The position numbers and the translations under genes are program-made. From the NCBI RefSeq assembly GCF_014648295.1, contig NZ_BMQV01000041.1:1-48579 (forward strand): a DNA stretch of 48,579 nucleotides, written 5' to 3'. This stretch comes from Shewanella saliphila. Its GTDB lineage: Bacteria > Pseudomonadota > Gammaproteobacteria > Enterobacterales > Shewanellaceae. Of this stretch, positions 17,378 to 27,282 are shown piece after piece (position 1 is the first letter of the stretch; each line of letters begins with the position of its first letter). The notes under the pieces were generated by a model, which saw nothing but the letters and a program-made list of their open reading frames with translations, did not search any database and was not told where the DNA came from.

Positions 17378-19390
17378 CTACTTTTTAAACATGTCACGTA
17401 AATTGGCAATATGACTCTTACCGGTTTCAACACGTTGCTGTTCAGTTTGTACCGGTTTGCGGTTTTCCCAAATCAAATCATCTTGTGGTAACTCAAGTAA
17501 AAAACGGCTTGGTTCACAGCGTATAGTTTCACCAAATTGACGCCGCTCACGGCAAATCACAAACCACAACTCACGTTGTGCTCGGGTAATCCCGACATAA
17601 GCTAAACGTCTTTCTTCATCTACGTTATCTTCATCAATGCTCGATTGGTGCGGCAAAATACGTTCTTCTACTCCCACCATAAACACAAACGGATACTCAA
17701 GCCCTTTAGATGCGTGCAAGGTCATTAACTGCACCTGGTCGCCGCCTTCATCTTCGCTATTACGTTCCATCATGTCGCGCAGGGTTAAACGCGTCACAAC
17801 CTCTGGTAATGTCATGGCTTCATCAAGCTCATCGCCTTCAAGCATTTCGGTGACCCAGCGATACAGCTCAGAGATATTCTTCATGCGCATTTCTGCCGCT
17901 TTTGCACTGGTGCTGGTTTCGTATAAATAATCTTCATAATTAATTTTACGAATAAGTTGCTTAATGGCTTCGACGGGTTCACCTCGAGTAGCAAGCTCAC
18001 CAGTATCAACAATAAACTTACCAAATTGATAAAGAGAGCTTACCGCAGCAGGCGCTAAATGATGATTAAGCTCCACATCAAAAATAGCCTCAAACAATGA
18101 GATATGCTTTTGGTTGGCAAAATTACCTAATCGCTCCAAAGTGGCAGGGCCAATACCGCGTTTAGGTAAGTTAACCACGCGTAAAAAGGCATTATCGTCG
18201 TCTGGATTCACCACCAAACGCAGGTACGCCATAATGTCTTTGATTTCTGCGCGCGCAAAAAACGATGTTCCGCCACTTAATTTATAAGGTATACGGTTAG
18301 TCATAAGGGCGCGTTCTAATAAACGCGACTGATGATTACCCCGATACAAAAGCGCATAATCACCAAACTGAGTACGGCCAACAAACTTATGGCGAATAAT
18401 TTCAGCCACCACTCGTTCAGCCTCTTGCTCCTCGTTAGCGGCAATGAGTACCCTTAGCGGCTCACCATAAGCCAGTTCACTAAACAGCGCCTTGTCGTAC
18501 ACATGAGGGTTGTTGGCAATCAAAATGTTTGCCGCGCGCAAAATACGTTGGCTAGAACGGTAATTCTGTTCCAGTTTAATCAGTTTTAATTTAGGAAAAT
18601 CTTTACCTAATAACACTAAGTTTTGCGGTTTGGCACCACGCCACGAATAAATTGACTGATCGTCATCGCCCACCACGGTAAACCGAGCGCGCTCACCCAC
18701 TAACAATTTTACTAATTCATACTGGCTGGTATTGGTGTCTTGATATTCGTCCACAAGCAAATATTGGATGCGGGTTTGCCAACGGGTGCGCACTTCTTCG
18801 TTCATGCGTAGCAATAAGGTCGGTATTAAAATAAGGTCGTCAAAATCAAGCGCGTTGTAGGCTTTCATGTGCTGCGCATAACGCTGATATAGCATGGCAA
18901 ACAATTGCCCTTGCTCATCTTTTGCTAAGCTGCGTGCTTGCTGCGGAATCACCAGGTCGCCTTTCCAATTTGAGATGGCCGAGGCTAGGGCTTTAATGAG
19001 ATCTTTGTCTTCGTCTAACTCATCTTGAGTCAGCTCTTTTAATAAGGCGAAGGTGTCTTGGTCATCAAATAATGAAAAGCCCGCTTTAAGGCCAAGCACT
19101 TTATGCTCGCGTTTGATGATCTCTAGCCCTAAGGTGTGAAAGGTTGAAATCCACAATCCTCGCGCTTCTTTGCGCCCCATAGAATGTGCCACACGCTCTT
19201 TCATCTCACGGGCGGCTTTGTTGGTAAACGTCACTGCAGCAATGTTACGTGCTTTATAGCCACACTTTTCGACTAGGTAAGCAATTTTATTAATGATTAC
19301 ACGTGTTTTACCGCTGCCTGCACCCGCAAGCACGAGGCACGGACCCGAGACATAATGTACGGCTTCATTTTGCCCTGGATTGAGTTTCAT
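17378..19390 (-). CDS. rep: ATP-dependent DNA helicase Rep
   Basis: Superfamily 1A 3'-5' DNA helicase that clears proteins ahead of replication forks and helps restart. The 670 residues nearly equal E. coli Rep (673). The N-terminus [20 protein letters not shown] closely follows Rep. The Walker A segment is GAGSGKT, motif II is VDEYQDTN, and QSIYSWRGA and the C-terminal [18 protein letters not shown] blocks are present. The ATG at 19390 is chosen over the GTG at 19399, because AAGG is well spaced from the ATG and the family begins there. It is convergent with the GGDEF gene with only 19 nt between them and no clear terminator. Confidence 0.95.
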   Translation of the reverse strand: MKLNPGQNEAVHYVSGPCLVLAGAGSGKTRVIINKIAYLVEKCGYKARNIAAVTFTNKAAREMKERVAHSMGRKEARGLWISTFHTLGLEIIKREHKVLGLKAGFSLFDDQDTFALLKELTQDELDEDKDLIKALASAISNWKGDLVIPQQARSLAKDEQGQLFAMLYQRYAQHMKAYNALDFDDLILIPTLLLRMNEEVRTRWQTRIQYLLVDEYQDTNTSQYELVKLLVGERARFTVVGDDDQSIYSWRGAKPQNLVLLGKDFPKLKLIKLEQNYRSSQRILRAANILIANNPHVYDKALFSELAYGEPLRVLIAANEEQEAERVVAEIIRHKFVGRTQFGDYALLYRGNHQSRLLERALMTNRIPYKLSGGTSFFARAEIKDIMAYLRLVVNPDDDNAFLRVVNLPKRGIGPATLERLGNFANQKHISLFEAIFDVELNHHLAPAAVSSLYQFGKFIVDTGELATRGEPVEAIKQLIRKINYEDYLYETSTSAKAAEMRMKNISELYRWVTEMLEGDELDEAMTLPEVVTRLTLRDMMERNSEDEGGDQVQLMTLHASKGLEYPFVFMVGVEERILPHQSSIDEDNVDEERRLAYVGITRAQRELWFVICRERRQFGETIRCEPSRFLLELPQDDLIWENRKPVQTEQQRVETGKSHIANLRDMFKK

Positions 19391-19526
19391 TAATAACACG
19401 ACCTTACTAAACTAAACGAAGGCGGATCATAGCAGAATCACTGAAGACAGTTAACGAAAAGCACACTTTGGTTTTGGAAAAACGCTGACCTCGGTTACAA
19501 TTAGCTCAATATATCAGTAGGGGATC

Positions 19527-19778
19527 ATGATGATTAATCCAAAGAAAATTGAAGAACTGGCGAAACAACTAAGTGACAACTTACCAAGCGGTGTAAAGCA
19601 ATTTGCGGGTGAGTTTGAAGAGCGCAGTAAACAAGTATTACAAAGCCAACTGATGAAACTGGACGTGGTATCGCGCGAAGAATTTGAAGTGCAGCAACAT
19701 GTGTTGCTTAAAACCCGTGAAAAGCTTGAAGCATTGCAAGCGCAAGTTAACGAAATTGAAAAAAAACTCGCTGAATAA
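19527..19778 (+). CDS. ubiK: Ubiquinone biosynthesis accessory factor UbiK (YqiC/BMFP family)
   Basis: An 83-residue protein of the YqiC/UbiK family, an accessory factor that works with UbiJ in aerobic ubiquinone synthesis and binds membranes. An amphipathic N-terminal part (NPKKIEELAKQLSDNLPSG) is followed by a C-terminal coiled coil (residues about 50-82) ending EIEKKLAE, as in the family. The ATG at 19527 has AGGGG just upstream; a second Met follows at codon 2. It is divergent from rep and monocistronic, with its own terminator. Confidence 0.87.
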   Translation: MMINPKKIEELAKQLSDNLPSGVKQFAGEFEERSKQVLQSQLMKLDVVSREEFEVQQHVLLKTREKLEALQAQVNEIEKKLAE

Positions 19779-19805
19779 TCGTGTTCAACAAACCCGTTAT
19801 TCAAT

Positions 19806-19835
19806 AAAAAATGACGCTATTGAGCGTCATTTTTT
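19806..19835 (+). terminator. Bidirectional terminator between ubiK and the aminotransferase gene
   Basis: ATGACGCT (19811-19818) pairs with AGCGTCAT (19823-19830) with loop ATTG, flanked by A5 and T6. It serves ubiK and the convergent minus-strand gene that ends at 19866. Confidence 0.85.
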
Positions 19836-19865
19836 ATATCGGTAAACTGCTATGATTATAAATAG

Positions 19866-21002
19866 TTAGCTTAGCGACTCTTGTAAAGCCCGTAAGCACA
19901 AGGCAACGTTTTCACGCCGGGCACCAAAGCCCATTAAGCCAATACGCCACGCTTTACCTGCTAATGCTCCTAAGCCTGCACCAATCTCAAGGTTGTACTC
20001 TTCTAACAGATGTTTACGCACTGCGGCATCATCAACACCTTCTGGAATATACACAGCATTTAATTGTGGCAACCTTGACGCTTCATCTACCACAAACGTA
20101 AGCCCTAATTGGGTTAAACCATCACGCAATAACAGGTGCATGTTACGGTGTCTTGCCCAGGCATTTTCTAGCCCTTCATTGGCCAGTAAGCGCAATGATT
20201 CATGCAGTGCATAAAGCGCATTAACCGGGGCGGTATGGTGATAACTGCGCTTAGCACCGCTGTCATTGCCCCAATATCCCATCACCAAAGTTTGGTCTAA
20301 AAACCAGCTTTGTACTGGCGTAGTTCGCGCTTTAATCTTAGCCACAGCTTTAGGCGAGAAAGACACTGGCGATAAACCCGGGACGCATGACAGACATTTT
20401 TGGCTACCAGAATAAATAGCATCAATGCCCCACTCATCGACCAGCAATTCAACACCACCTAATGATGTCACCGCATCAACAATGCTAATACAGTCGTGTA
20501 ATTGCGCTAACGTGCATAAGGTTTTGGCATCAGATAATGCACCTGTTGAGGTTTCTGCATGCACAAAGGCTAAAAACTTGGCATCTGGGTTTGCCACCAG
20601 TGCAGCTTCAACTTTATCAGGGCATACTGGCTCGCCCCATTCGTTATCAACCACAACGGCAACACCGCCTACACGCTCAACATTTTGGCGCATACGTTCA
20701 CCAAACACGCCATTGCGGCACACGATGACCTTTTCACCTGGCTCAACCAAGTTAACAAAACACGTTTCCATACCGGCGCTGCCAGGAGCCGATACCGCTA
20801 AAGTCATTTCGTTTTTGGTTTGAAAAGCATATTGGATCAGGCTTTTGAGCTCATCCATCATACCGACAAACAGCGGATCTAAGTGACCAATGGTAGGACG
20901 AGACTGCGCGGCAAGCACTTCTGGGTATACATCAGATGGGCCTGGACCCATTAGAGTTCGGCGCGGTGGCATAAAGGCTGGAATAATTGGCACGGGTAAC
21001 AT
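19866..21002 (-). CDS. Class V aminotransferase, alanine/serine-glyoxylate type
   Basis: PLP enzyme of 378 residues, aminotransferase class V. Features are GPGPSDVYPEVL near the N-terminus, the SAPGSAGMETC phosphate-binding region, the VDAVTSLGGVEL Asp block and the PLP lysine in GSQKCLS. This subfamily transfers amino groups from Ala or Ser to glyoxylate or pyruvate; the exact substrate cannot be told here. The ATG at 21002 is chosen because AAGGAGA precedes it by 6 nt and the homologous start is near LPVPIIPAF. It lies 273 nt downstream of ilvA on the same strand. S. oneidensis has the same neighbour, so a link to branched-chain or one-carbon amino acid metabolism is possible but unproven. 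Confidence 0.85.
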   Translation of the reverse strand: MLPVPIIPAFMPPRRTLMGPGPSDVYPEVLAAQSRPTIGHLDPLFVGMMDELKSLIQYAFQTKNEMTLAVSAPGSAGMETCFVNLVEPGEKVIVCRNGVFGERMRQNVERVGGVAVVVDNEWGEPVCPDKVEAALVANPDAKFLAFVHAETSTGALSDAKTLCTLAQLHDCISIVDAVTSLGGVELLVDEWGIDAIYSGSQKCLSCVPGLSPVSFSPKAVAKIKARTTPVQSWFLDQTLVMGYWGNDSGAKRSYHHTAPVNALYALHESLRLLANEGLENAWARHRNMHLLLRDGLTQLGLTFVVDEASRLPQLNAVYIPEGVDDAAVRKHLLEEYNLEIGAGLGALAGKAWRIGLMGFGARRENVALCLRALQESLS

Positions 21003-21176
21003 CAATGTCTCCTTAAAATGAGGTCGTATATGCATGTGTAAAATTACACGCATATGGAAAAATTTACCCTACATATAAGCAACCCGTCACAATCATATGA
21101 TGCACTAATGACATCACACTTTGGCGGTGTGGGTTATCACCTACGAATATATTTTCGTTTTTGGTGCACAGACAAT

Positions 21177-21210
21177 ATCACATTGGGATGGTAAATCACC
21201 CCAATGTGAT
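21177..21210 (-). repeat. 11-bp perfect inverted repeat downstream of ilvA
   Basis: ATCACATTGGG (21177-21187) and CCCAATGTGAT (21200-21210) flank a 12-nt loop, 65 nt after the ilvA stop. It has no U-tract on either strand. It may be the operon's 3' processing or termination structure, or an operator for the aminotransferase gene downstream. Confidence 0.5.
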
Positions 21211-21275
21211 CATTATTTAAAGTTCAACAATATATTGGCCACTTTAACGTGTTATTGGCATCGAACTTATTGTTC

Positions 21276-22844
21276 TTACTCCGCTTTAGGGCTATTCAAA
21301 AATAACTGGTAAGCAGGGCTGTGCGTTTCTTCTTGATAGACAAATCCTAAATCCGTTAAAAATTGCGCAAAAGCATCGTCATCATTTGCGGGCACTTCGA
21401 ACCCGGCTAATACACGGCCAAATGCGGCGCCATGATTACGATAATGGAACAAACTAATATTCCATTTACTTTGCAAAGTAGTTAAAAACTTCAGCAAAGC
21501 GCCCGGATGCTCAGGAAACTCAAAGCTAAATAAGCGTTCTTCTAACGGCTCAAGAGGATGGCCACCGACCATATAGCGAACATGCAACTTAGCGGTTTCA
21601 TCTTGAGATAAGTCTTGAACTTCAAAGCCTTCTAACTCGAGATTAGCAATAATCTCTGCCAATTCAGCTTGACCGCCCGTTAAGCGGATCCCAGCAAACA
21701 CCACCGCTACTTCACGGCTGCTAAAACGGTAGTTAAATTCGGTCATTGGGCGTTTTTCAAGTAGCTCACAAAAGCGTAAAAAGCTGCCTGGTTTTTCAGG
21801 TATTTTAACCGCTAACACCGCTTCTTTTTGCTCGCCAAGTTCACAACGCTCAGACACATAGCGAAGGCTATGAAAGTTAACGTTAGCCCCACTTAATATG
21901 GCTGCAGCTTTTTTAGGCGCGTCGCTACTGTCGCCCTGCAATGCCATATACTTTTTAAGACCTGCAATTGATAATGCGCCAGCGGGCTCCGCAATGGCGC
22001 GAGTGTCTTCAAAAATATCTTTTACTGCTGCGCAAATTTCATCAGAGGTCACTGTGACCACATGGTCAACGTATTCACGTGCTAGCCTGAAAGGCTCAGT
22101 GCCGATACGCTTTACCGCTACGCCGTCGGCAAATAAACCGACTTGAGGTAAGGTGACAGGCTCATCCGCTTCTAGCGCCGCTTTTAAGCACGCTGCGTCT
22201 TCTGGCTCAACACCAATAATTTTAACTTGTGGCATAACCGCTTTGTAATACGCTGCAATACCCGCAATTAATCCGCCACCGCCCACAGGCACAAATACCA
22301 CTTCAATATCACGCTGTTGCTGCACCATTTCTTGGGCAATAGTGCCTTGACCAGCAATCACGGCCTCATCATCAAATGGCGCAATATAAACACGCCCTTC
22401 GGTTGCAGATAAATTTTTAGCGTAATCATTTGCTTGGTCAAAGGCCTGGCCATGCAACACCACATTACCACCAAGGCGACGCACCGCATCAATTTTAATG
22501 TCTGGCGTGGTACTTGGCATCACAATGACGGCATCAATACCGCGGCTTGCCGCCGACATGGCTACGCCCTGAGCATGGTTACCCGCCGAGGCACAGACTA
22601 CGCCTTTATCGCATTCATCTTGAGTTAGCGCAGCAATACGGTTGTATGCTCCACGTAACTTAAATGAATGCACAGGCTGCATATCTTCACGCTTCAAGTA
22701 CACCTGACAACCAAAGCGAGCAGATAATTTATTCATGCTCGACAACGGCGTCACTTTAGCGACATCGTATACAGACGACAGCAAAATTTTCTGTAAATAA
22801 TAATGCGCTAGATCTAATTGAGTTTGAGACGCCAAAGCCAACAT
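21276..22844 (-). CDS. ilvA: Threonine ammonia-lyase, biosynthetic (IlvA)
   Basis: PLP enzyme that deaminates threonine to 2-oxobutanoate, the first step of isoleucine synthesis. The 522 residues compare with 514 in E. coli. The PLP lysine is K62 in HSFKLRGAYN, at the same number as in E. coli. The glycine loop is GGGGLIAG, and SAGNHAQGVA is present. The C-terminus (about 330-522) holds two ACT-like regulatory domains, the site of isoleucine feedback in the biosynthetic form. The start at 22844 is set by GGAGGGG and by coupling: the ilvD stop TAA is one base before this ATG. It is the last gene of ilvGMDA. Confidence 0.95.
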   Translation of the reverse strand: MLALASQTQLDLAHYYLQKILLSSVYDVAKVTPLSSMNKLSARFGCQVYLKREDMQPVHSFKLRGAYNRIAALTQDECDKGVVCASAGNHAQGVAMSAASRGIDAVIVMPSTTPDIKIDAVRRLGGNVVLHGQAFDQANDYAKNLSATEGRVYIAPFDDEAVIAGQGTIAQEMVQQQRDIEVVFVPVGGGGLIAGIAAYYKAVMPQVKIIGVEPEDAACLKAALEADEPVTLPQVGLFADGVAVKRIGTEPFRLAREYVDHVVTVTSDEICAAVKDIFEDTRAIAEPAGALSIAGLKKYMALQGDSSDAPKKAAAILSGANVNFHSLRYVSERCELGEQKEAVLAVKIPEKPGSFLRFCELLEKRPMTEFNYRFSSREVAVVFAGIRLTGGQAELAEIIANLELEGFEVQDLSQDETAKLHVRYMVGGHPLEPLEERLFSFEFPEHPGALLKFLTTLQSKWNISLFHYRNHGAAFGRVLAGFEVPANDDDAFAQFLTDLGFVYQEETHSPAYQLFLNSPKAE

Positions 22845-22845
22845 A

Positions 22846-24705
22846 TTACCCCTCCAGTTTAGTGCGATCGCGTACTGCACCTTTATCTGCACTGGTCGCT
22901 AACAGCGCGTACGCTTTTAACGCTAACGATACATAACGCTCACGCGCTACAGGCTTCCAACCTAATGGACCTTTAGCATCCATTGCGTCACGGCGACGAG
23001 CTAATTCATCGTCACTCACATTCAATTGAATGCTACGCTTTGGAATGTCGATCGCAATTTGATCGCCGTTTTCAATAAGTGCAATGGTGCCACCCGATGC
23101 GGCTTCTGGTGAAATATGGCCAATTGATAAACCCGATGTACCACCAGAAAAGCGCCCATCGGTAATCAGTGCACATTGAGTGCCTAAGCCGCGCGACTTA
23201 AGGTACGTGGTTGGGTATAACATCTCTTGCATACCTGGGCCGCCTTTAGGGCCTTCGTAACGAATCACCACCACGTCTCCGGCAACAACTTCACCACCCA
23301 GAATACCAGCTACGGCATCATCTTGGCTTTCATACACGCGGGCACTACCGACAAACATTAAGTTTGATTCGTCCACACCCGCGGTTTTGACAATACAACC
23401 ATCAGTTGCCACGTTACCCGCAAGTACCGCTAGGCCGCCTTCTTGACTGAACGCAAATTCACGCGCGCGGATACAGCCATTTTCACGGTCATCATCGACG
23501 CTGTCCCAACGGCAATCTTGACTAAAGGCTTTTTGAGTTGGAATGCCGGCAGGCCCAGCACTAAAGAAACGAATCACTTCTGGGTCGTTGGTTTGTTTTA
23601 GGTCGTACTTAGCTAATACAGATTTCAAGTCGCCGCCGTTATCTGCTGCCACGTGTGGTACGTCGTTATGCAATAAACCTGCTCTGTCTAGCTCGCCTAA
23701 AATCCCCATTACGCCACCAGCACGGTGCACATCTTCCATGTGGTATTTAGGAGTAGATGGCGCCACTTTACAAAGGTGTGGCACAAGGCGCGACATACGA
23801 TCAATATCAGCCATATCAAAGGCTAATTCAGCTTCTTGGGCTGCGGCCAATAAATGCAATACCGTGTTAGACGAACCGCCCATGGCGATGTCTAATGCGG
23901 TGGCGTTTTCAAATGCTTTAAACGATGCAATATTGCGTGGCAATGCGTTTTCGTCATCATGCTTGTAATAGCGTTCAGCAAGCTTCATTACGCGGCGGCC
24001 TGCTTCTAAAAACAATTCACGGCGATCGGCGTGAGTTGCCAGCATTGAGCCATTACCAGGTAATGACAACCCTAAGGCTTCCGTTAAACAGTTCATTGAG
24101 TTCGCAGTAAACATGCCTGAGCAAGAGCCACATGTTGGGCACGCGCTGCGTTCAATTTGTTTACTGTCTTCATCGCTAACATTGGTATCGGCACCTGCCA
24201 CCATAGCGTCCACTAAATCAAGCTTAATGAGCTGGTCAGACAGTTTGGTTTTACCCGCTTCCATTGGTCCACCAGACACAAAAATGACCGGAATATTTAA
24301 TCGCAGTGCAGCCATTAACATGCCCGGGGTAATTTTGTCGCAGTTTGAAATACACACTAGCGCATCAGCACAATGTGCATTAACCATGTATTCGACACTG
24401 TCAGCAATGAGTTCACGAGATGGTAAGCTATACAACATACCGCCATGCCCCATGGCGATACCGTCGTCTACTGCAATGGTGTTAAATTCTTTGGCAATAC
24501 CGCCGACTTCTTCAATCGCGCTAGCAACAAGTGCGCCCATGCCTTTTAAATGCACATGCCCTGGTACAAATTGAGTGAATGAATTGGCAATCGCAATAAT
24601 TGGCTTACCAAAATCGGTTTCTTTTACCCCAGTTGCACGCCATAGTGCGCGGGCACCTGCCATGTTGCGGCCTTCGGTACTGGTTGCTGAACGTAATTTT
24701 GGCAT
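22846..24705 (-). CDS. ilvD: Dihydroxy-acid dehydratase IlvD
   Basis: Iron-sulfur dehydratase that makes the 2-oxo acid precursors of valine and isoleucine. The 619 residues compare with 616 in E. coli. Cluster and metal motifs are seen in [10 protein letters not shown] and [18 protein letters not shown], plus the [20 protein letters not shown] block near the C-terminus. The start [20 protein letters not shown] matches the family, and AAGGA lies upstream. Between it and ilvM is only a 79-nt gap with a small hairpin (24757-24772). Enterobacteria carry ilvE at this position, which is missing here. Confidence 0.96.
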   Translation of the reverse strand: MPKLRSATSTEGRNMAGARALWRATGVKETDFGKPIIAIANSFTQFVPGHVHLKGMGALVASAIEEVGGIAKEFNTIAVDDGIAMGHGGMLYSLPSRELIADSVEYMVNAHCADALVCISNCDKITPGMLMAALRLNIPVIFVSGGPMEAGKTKLSDQLIKLDLVDAMVAGADTNVSDEDSKQIERSACPTCGSCSGMFTANSMNCLTEALGLSLPGNGSMLATHADRRELFLEAGRRVMKLAERYYKHDDENALPRNIASFKAFENATALDIAMGGSSNTVLHLLAAAQEAELAFDMADIDRMSRLVPHLCKVAPSTPKYHMEDVHRAGGVMGILGELDRAGLLHNDVPHVAADNGGDLKSVLAKYDLKQTNDPEVIRFFSAGPAGIPTQKAFSQDCRWDSVDDDRENGCIRAREFAFSQEGGLAVLAGNVATDGCIVKTAGVDESNLMFVGSARVYESQDDAVAGILGGEVVAGDVVVIRYEGPKGGPGMQEMLYPTTYLKSRGLGTQCALITDGRFSGGTSGLSIGHISPEAASGGTIALIENGDQIAIDIPKRSIQLNVSDDELARRRDAMDAKGPLGWKPVARERYVSLALKAYALLATSADKGAVRDRTKLEG

Positions 24706-24784
24706 TGCAAATATCCTTGTGTAATGTGGTGCGGGTTACCTGTGTTATCACAAATAACCCATTAAAATGGGTAATAATGTGTGT

Positions 24785-25042
24785 TTAGCTGTTTGCTGCT
24801 TGCCCAAGAGATACTGCAGGCATCACTTTGCATTGGGTAACATCAATTAATTTAGTCAGCTGGTTACTTAACAGTTCGATTGCGCGCTCAGCCTCAACCC
24901 ATAACTCTACAGCCATACTAGCATCGTCATTGATGCGCATCTGCATTTGGGTGACTTTAAATCCACGATGGCGAGTGACACGCAATACACGTTCTAGCAC
25001 TTCTGGACGTTGTTGAACGGTTATTTCAAGATTATGCATCAT
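24785..25042 (-). CDS. ilvM: Acetolactate synthase II small (regulatory) subunit IlvM
   Basis: Small ACT-domain partner of IlvG, 85 residues (E. coli 87). The N-terminus [22 protein letters not shown] resembles IlvM, and the following beta-alpha-beta pattern matches an ACT fold. The start is the first ATG of ATGATG. It overlaps the ilvG stop (TGA at 25039-25041) and has GGAG 8 nt upstream, so synthesis is coupled 1:1 with the large subunit. A longer frame exists but would lie inside ilvG. Confidence 0.92.
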   Translation of the reverse strand: MMHNLEITVQQRPEVLERVLRVTRHRGFKVTQMQMRINDDASMAVELWVEAERAIELLSNQLTKLIDVTQCKVMPAVSLGQAANS

Positions 25043-26706
25043 GTTTGCTTCTCCATTTGATCCATCATGTCGCTGTTGCTGGCTCCGGGTGGGACTAATG
25101 GCCATACATTAAAGGCATCATCAATCGCTACGTGCAGCATGTAAGGGCCACTGCTGTTAAGCATTTCATCTAAGGCTTGCTCTACTTGATCAGCGTGATT
25201 AATGGTGCGGCCTGGAATATCAAAAGCCGATGCCATTAATACAAAGTTAGGGTTGTCAGATAAATCGGTCTCGCTATAGCGCTCTTCAAAAAACAGCTGC
25301 TGCCACTGCTTGACCATGCCTAATTTTTGATTGTCTATCAGTAAAATTTTAACCGGCAGCTTACGACGTTTAATGGTAGTCAACTCTTGGACATTCATCA
25401 TAAATGAGCCATCACCGGATACTGTGACCACGGTAGCATCTGGGCGAGCCACCTGAGCACCAATTGCCGCTGGCAAACCAAAGCCCATAGTGCCAAGGCC
25501 TGCGCTCGACAAATGATCTTCTGGGCGACGAAACCACATATGCTGAGCAACCCACATTTGGTGCTGGCCAACATCGCACGCCACCACGCTGTCTTCAGGT
25601 AATTTATTGGCTAAACGACGCAACATGGCTGGCGCGTATATCAGCTCGCCTGGGTGTTGATAATTCCATTGATGCTGACGCTCTAATGCATCGACTTCTG
25701 CTTGCCATTGGCTTATGGCCATTTTACCGCGAACAGCTGTTGTTAATGCCGGTAAGACTTGACGTAAATCAGCGGCTATAGCCACTTCGGCTAGGCGTAA
25801 CTTACCCAATTCAGCCGCATCAATATCTAAATGAAGCACTTTGGCGTTACTGGCAAAGCTGGCTAATCGCCCAGTGACTCGGTCATCAAAACGGGCACCG
25901 ACGACGATTAATAAATCACACTCTTGAACGGCTAAATTAGCCCCTTTACCACCGTGCATACCCAGCATGCCTAAATACCCTTTGGTACCATGGGCAACAC
26001 TACCCAAACCTTTAAGCGTGGCAACCGACGGAATACCAGTGACATCAATAAACTCACGTAAATGAGATACCGCGCCCGCCATACCGACACCACCGCCAAC
26101 ATATAACATAGGCTTAGTGGCTTGAGTCAACAGCTCGATGGCAGCCTCAAGCTCAGTTTGTGTCGCGTGAGGTTCATCTGCGACACTTTGTAATGGGGTT
26201 TTGTACTCAAGTTCAGCTATTTGAATATCTTTTGGGATATCAACCAATACAGGGCCGGGTCTTCCCTCTGCGGCAACTTCAAAGGCACGATACAAGGTTG
26301 GGATTAAGTCATTGATGTCGGTAACCATAAAGCTGTGTTTGGTACAGGACAGTGACATACCAAGCACATCGATTTCTTGAAAGGCATCGGTGCCTATCAC
26401 CGCAGTAGAAACCTGGCCGGTGATGGCCACGAGAGGTACAGAATCAAGTAAGGCATCGGCCAACGAGGTGACCAAATTGGTTGCCCCTGGGCCTGAGGTT
26501 GCAAAACAAACACCGGTTTTACCACTGGCACGGGCATAACCTACGGCTGCAAATGCGGCGCCTTGTTCGTGGCGGCTGAGTAGATGCTCAACAGGGCTAC
26601 CATAGAGCGCATCGTAAATGGGCATAATAGCCCCGCCAGGATAACCAAACACTGTGGTAACACCATGTGCTGCTAGTACTTTGATGACTGCATCTGCGCC
26701 GCGCAT
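25039..26706 (-). CDS. ilvG: Acetolactate synthase II large subunit IlvG
   Basis: Thiamine-diphosphate enzyme joining pyruvate with pyruvate or 2-oxobutanoate, the first common step of valine and isoleucine synthesis. It has 555 residues. N-terminal features are [15 protein letters not shown] and the catalytic Glu in RHEQGAAF. The central FAD-related domain is intact. The ThDP motif starts at GDGSFMMN, about residue 431. Unlike the frameshifted ilvG of E. coli K-12, the frame is complete. The start [11 protein letters not shown] (26706) is preferred because AGGA lies 6 nt upstream and E. coli IlvG aligns there; an ATG six codons earlier (26724) is possible. It is first in the operon after the attenuator. 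Confidence 0.95.
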   Translation of the reverse strand: MRGADAVIKVLAAHGVTTVFGYPGGAIMPIYDALYGSPVEHLLSRHEQGAAFAAVGYARASGKTGVCFATSGPGATNLVTSLADALLDSVPLVAITGQVSTAVIGTDAFQEIDVLGMSLSCTKHSFMVTDINDLIPTLYRAFEVAAEGRPGPVLVDIPKDIQIAELEYKTPLQSVADEPHATQTELEAAIELLTQATKPMLYVGGGVGMAGAVSHLREFIDVTGIPSVATLKGLGSVAHGTKGYLGMLGMHGGKGANLAVQECDLLIVVGARFDDRVTGRLASFASNAKVLHLDIDAAELGKLRLAEVAIAADLRQVLPALTTAVRGKMAISQWQAEVDALERQHQWNYQHPGELIYAPAMLRRLANKLPEDSVVACDVGQHQMWVAQHMWFRRPEDHLSSAGLGTMGFGLPAAIGAQVARPDATVVTVSGDGSFMMNVQELTTIKRRKLPVKILLIDNQKLGMVKQWQQLFFEERYSETDLSDNPNFVLMASAFDIPGRTINHADQVEQALDEMLNSSGPYMLHVAIDDAFNVWPLVPPGASNSDMMDQMEKQT

Positions 26707-26807
26707 TTTCTGTCCTGCTTCCATATTTTTATCTCTACTTCGTCAATGTTTTGCTTGCTCTACTGATGTGATATCTGGGTATTGATTTTTTCTTAAGCCT
26801 AGAAACT

Positions 26808-26841
26808 AAAAACCCCCGGTCCTTTCGGAGCGGGGGTTTTT
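26808..26841 (-). terminator. ilvG attenuator terminator
   Basis: On the minus strand the stem CCCCCG/CGGGGG has an inner TCC/GGA extension and ends in a T run. It resembles the known enterobacterial ilv attenuator in base content and in its position between the leader peptide and ilvG. Stalling at branched-chain codons in ilvL should prevent its formation. Confidence 0.9.
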
Positions 26842-26857
26842 GCAATCTTTGTGACTC

Positions 26858-26953
26858 TTAGGTCAGTCTAGTTGTCAAACGCCACCCCCGCTGTGACTTA
26901 ATAATCACTACGGTAATAATCACGAGAATGAGCATGGCTGCGCGGTTTAACAT
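26858..26953 (-). CDS. ilvL: ilvGMDA operon leader peptide IlvL
   Basis: A 31-codon ORF on the minus strand. Residues 8-18 read LILVIITVVII, so ten of these eleven codons are Leu, Ile or Val. It sits just upstream of the attenuator hairpin and 134 nt before the acetolactate synthase gene. In enterobacteria this arrangement senses charged Leu, Ile and Val tRNAs by ribosome stalling. The peptide differs in sequence from E. coli IlvL but serves the same logic. The start is ATG at 26953; an internal ATG at 26935 is an alternative. No strong ribosome-binding site is seen (AGGA is about 14 nt away). Confidence 0.87.
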   Translation of the reverse strand: MLNRAAMLILVIITVVIIKSQRGWRLTTRLT

Positions 26954-27282
26954 GTTTTTAGACTGTATCCTAAGTTTTTAAAATATTTTCGTTCGCTTAT
27001 GTTCAATAAACGTTACGGTATTACTAACAAGTACCATAAAAGTTTTATCGAGCACAACTAAAAAATCGCCTTTGTAAAAAAAATTCAGCTTCCCTGCCGA
27101 GACAATGCAAACAACAACAAAAACTTAACTTATGAGTTCGCTCAAAATAACATTGAACTCAATCTAACAATTTGTTTTTCCACGACCCAATATGGTGTAT
27201 TGGGTCGCTTCATTGATGCCTGTCCGACTACACATTTTTTACAATCAATCTCTGAACAGGTACTACATCAGTTTTTTAACGA
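26954..27282. other. Intergenic region between ilvL and ilvC
   Basis: This AT-rich 329-nt stretch must hold the ilvGMDA promoter on the minus strand, though I could not fix a convincing -35/-10 pair. It also contains the inverted repeat at 27183-27207. I see no ORF, tRNA or mobile element in it. Confidence 0.6.
27183..27207 (-). repeat. 10-bp perfect inverted repeat after ilvC
   Basis: CGACCCAATA (27183-27192) and TATTGGGTCG (27198-27207) enclose a 5-nt loop, 76 nt after the ilvC stop. There is no T run on the minus strand, so it is more likely a 3' stabiliser or weak terminator than a classic terminator. Confidence 0.5.
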
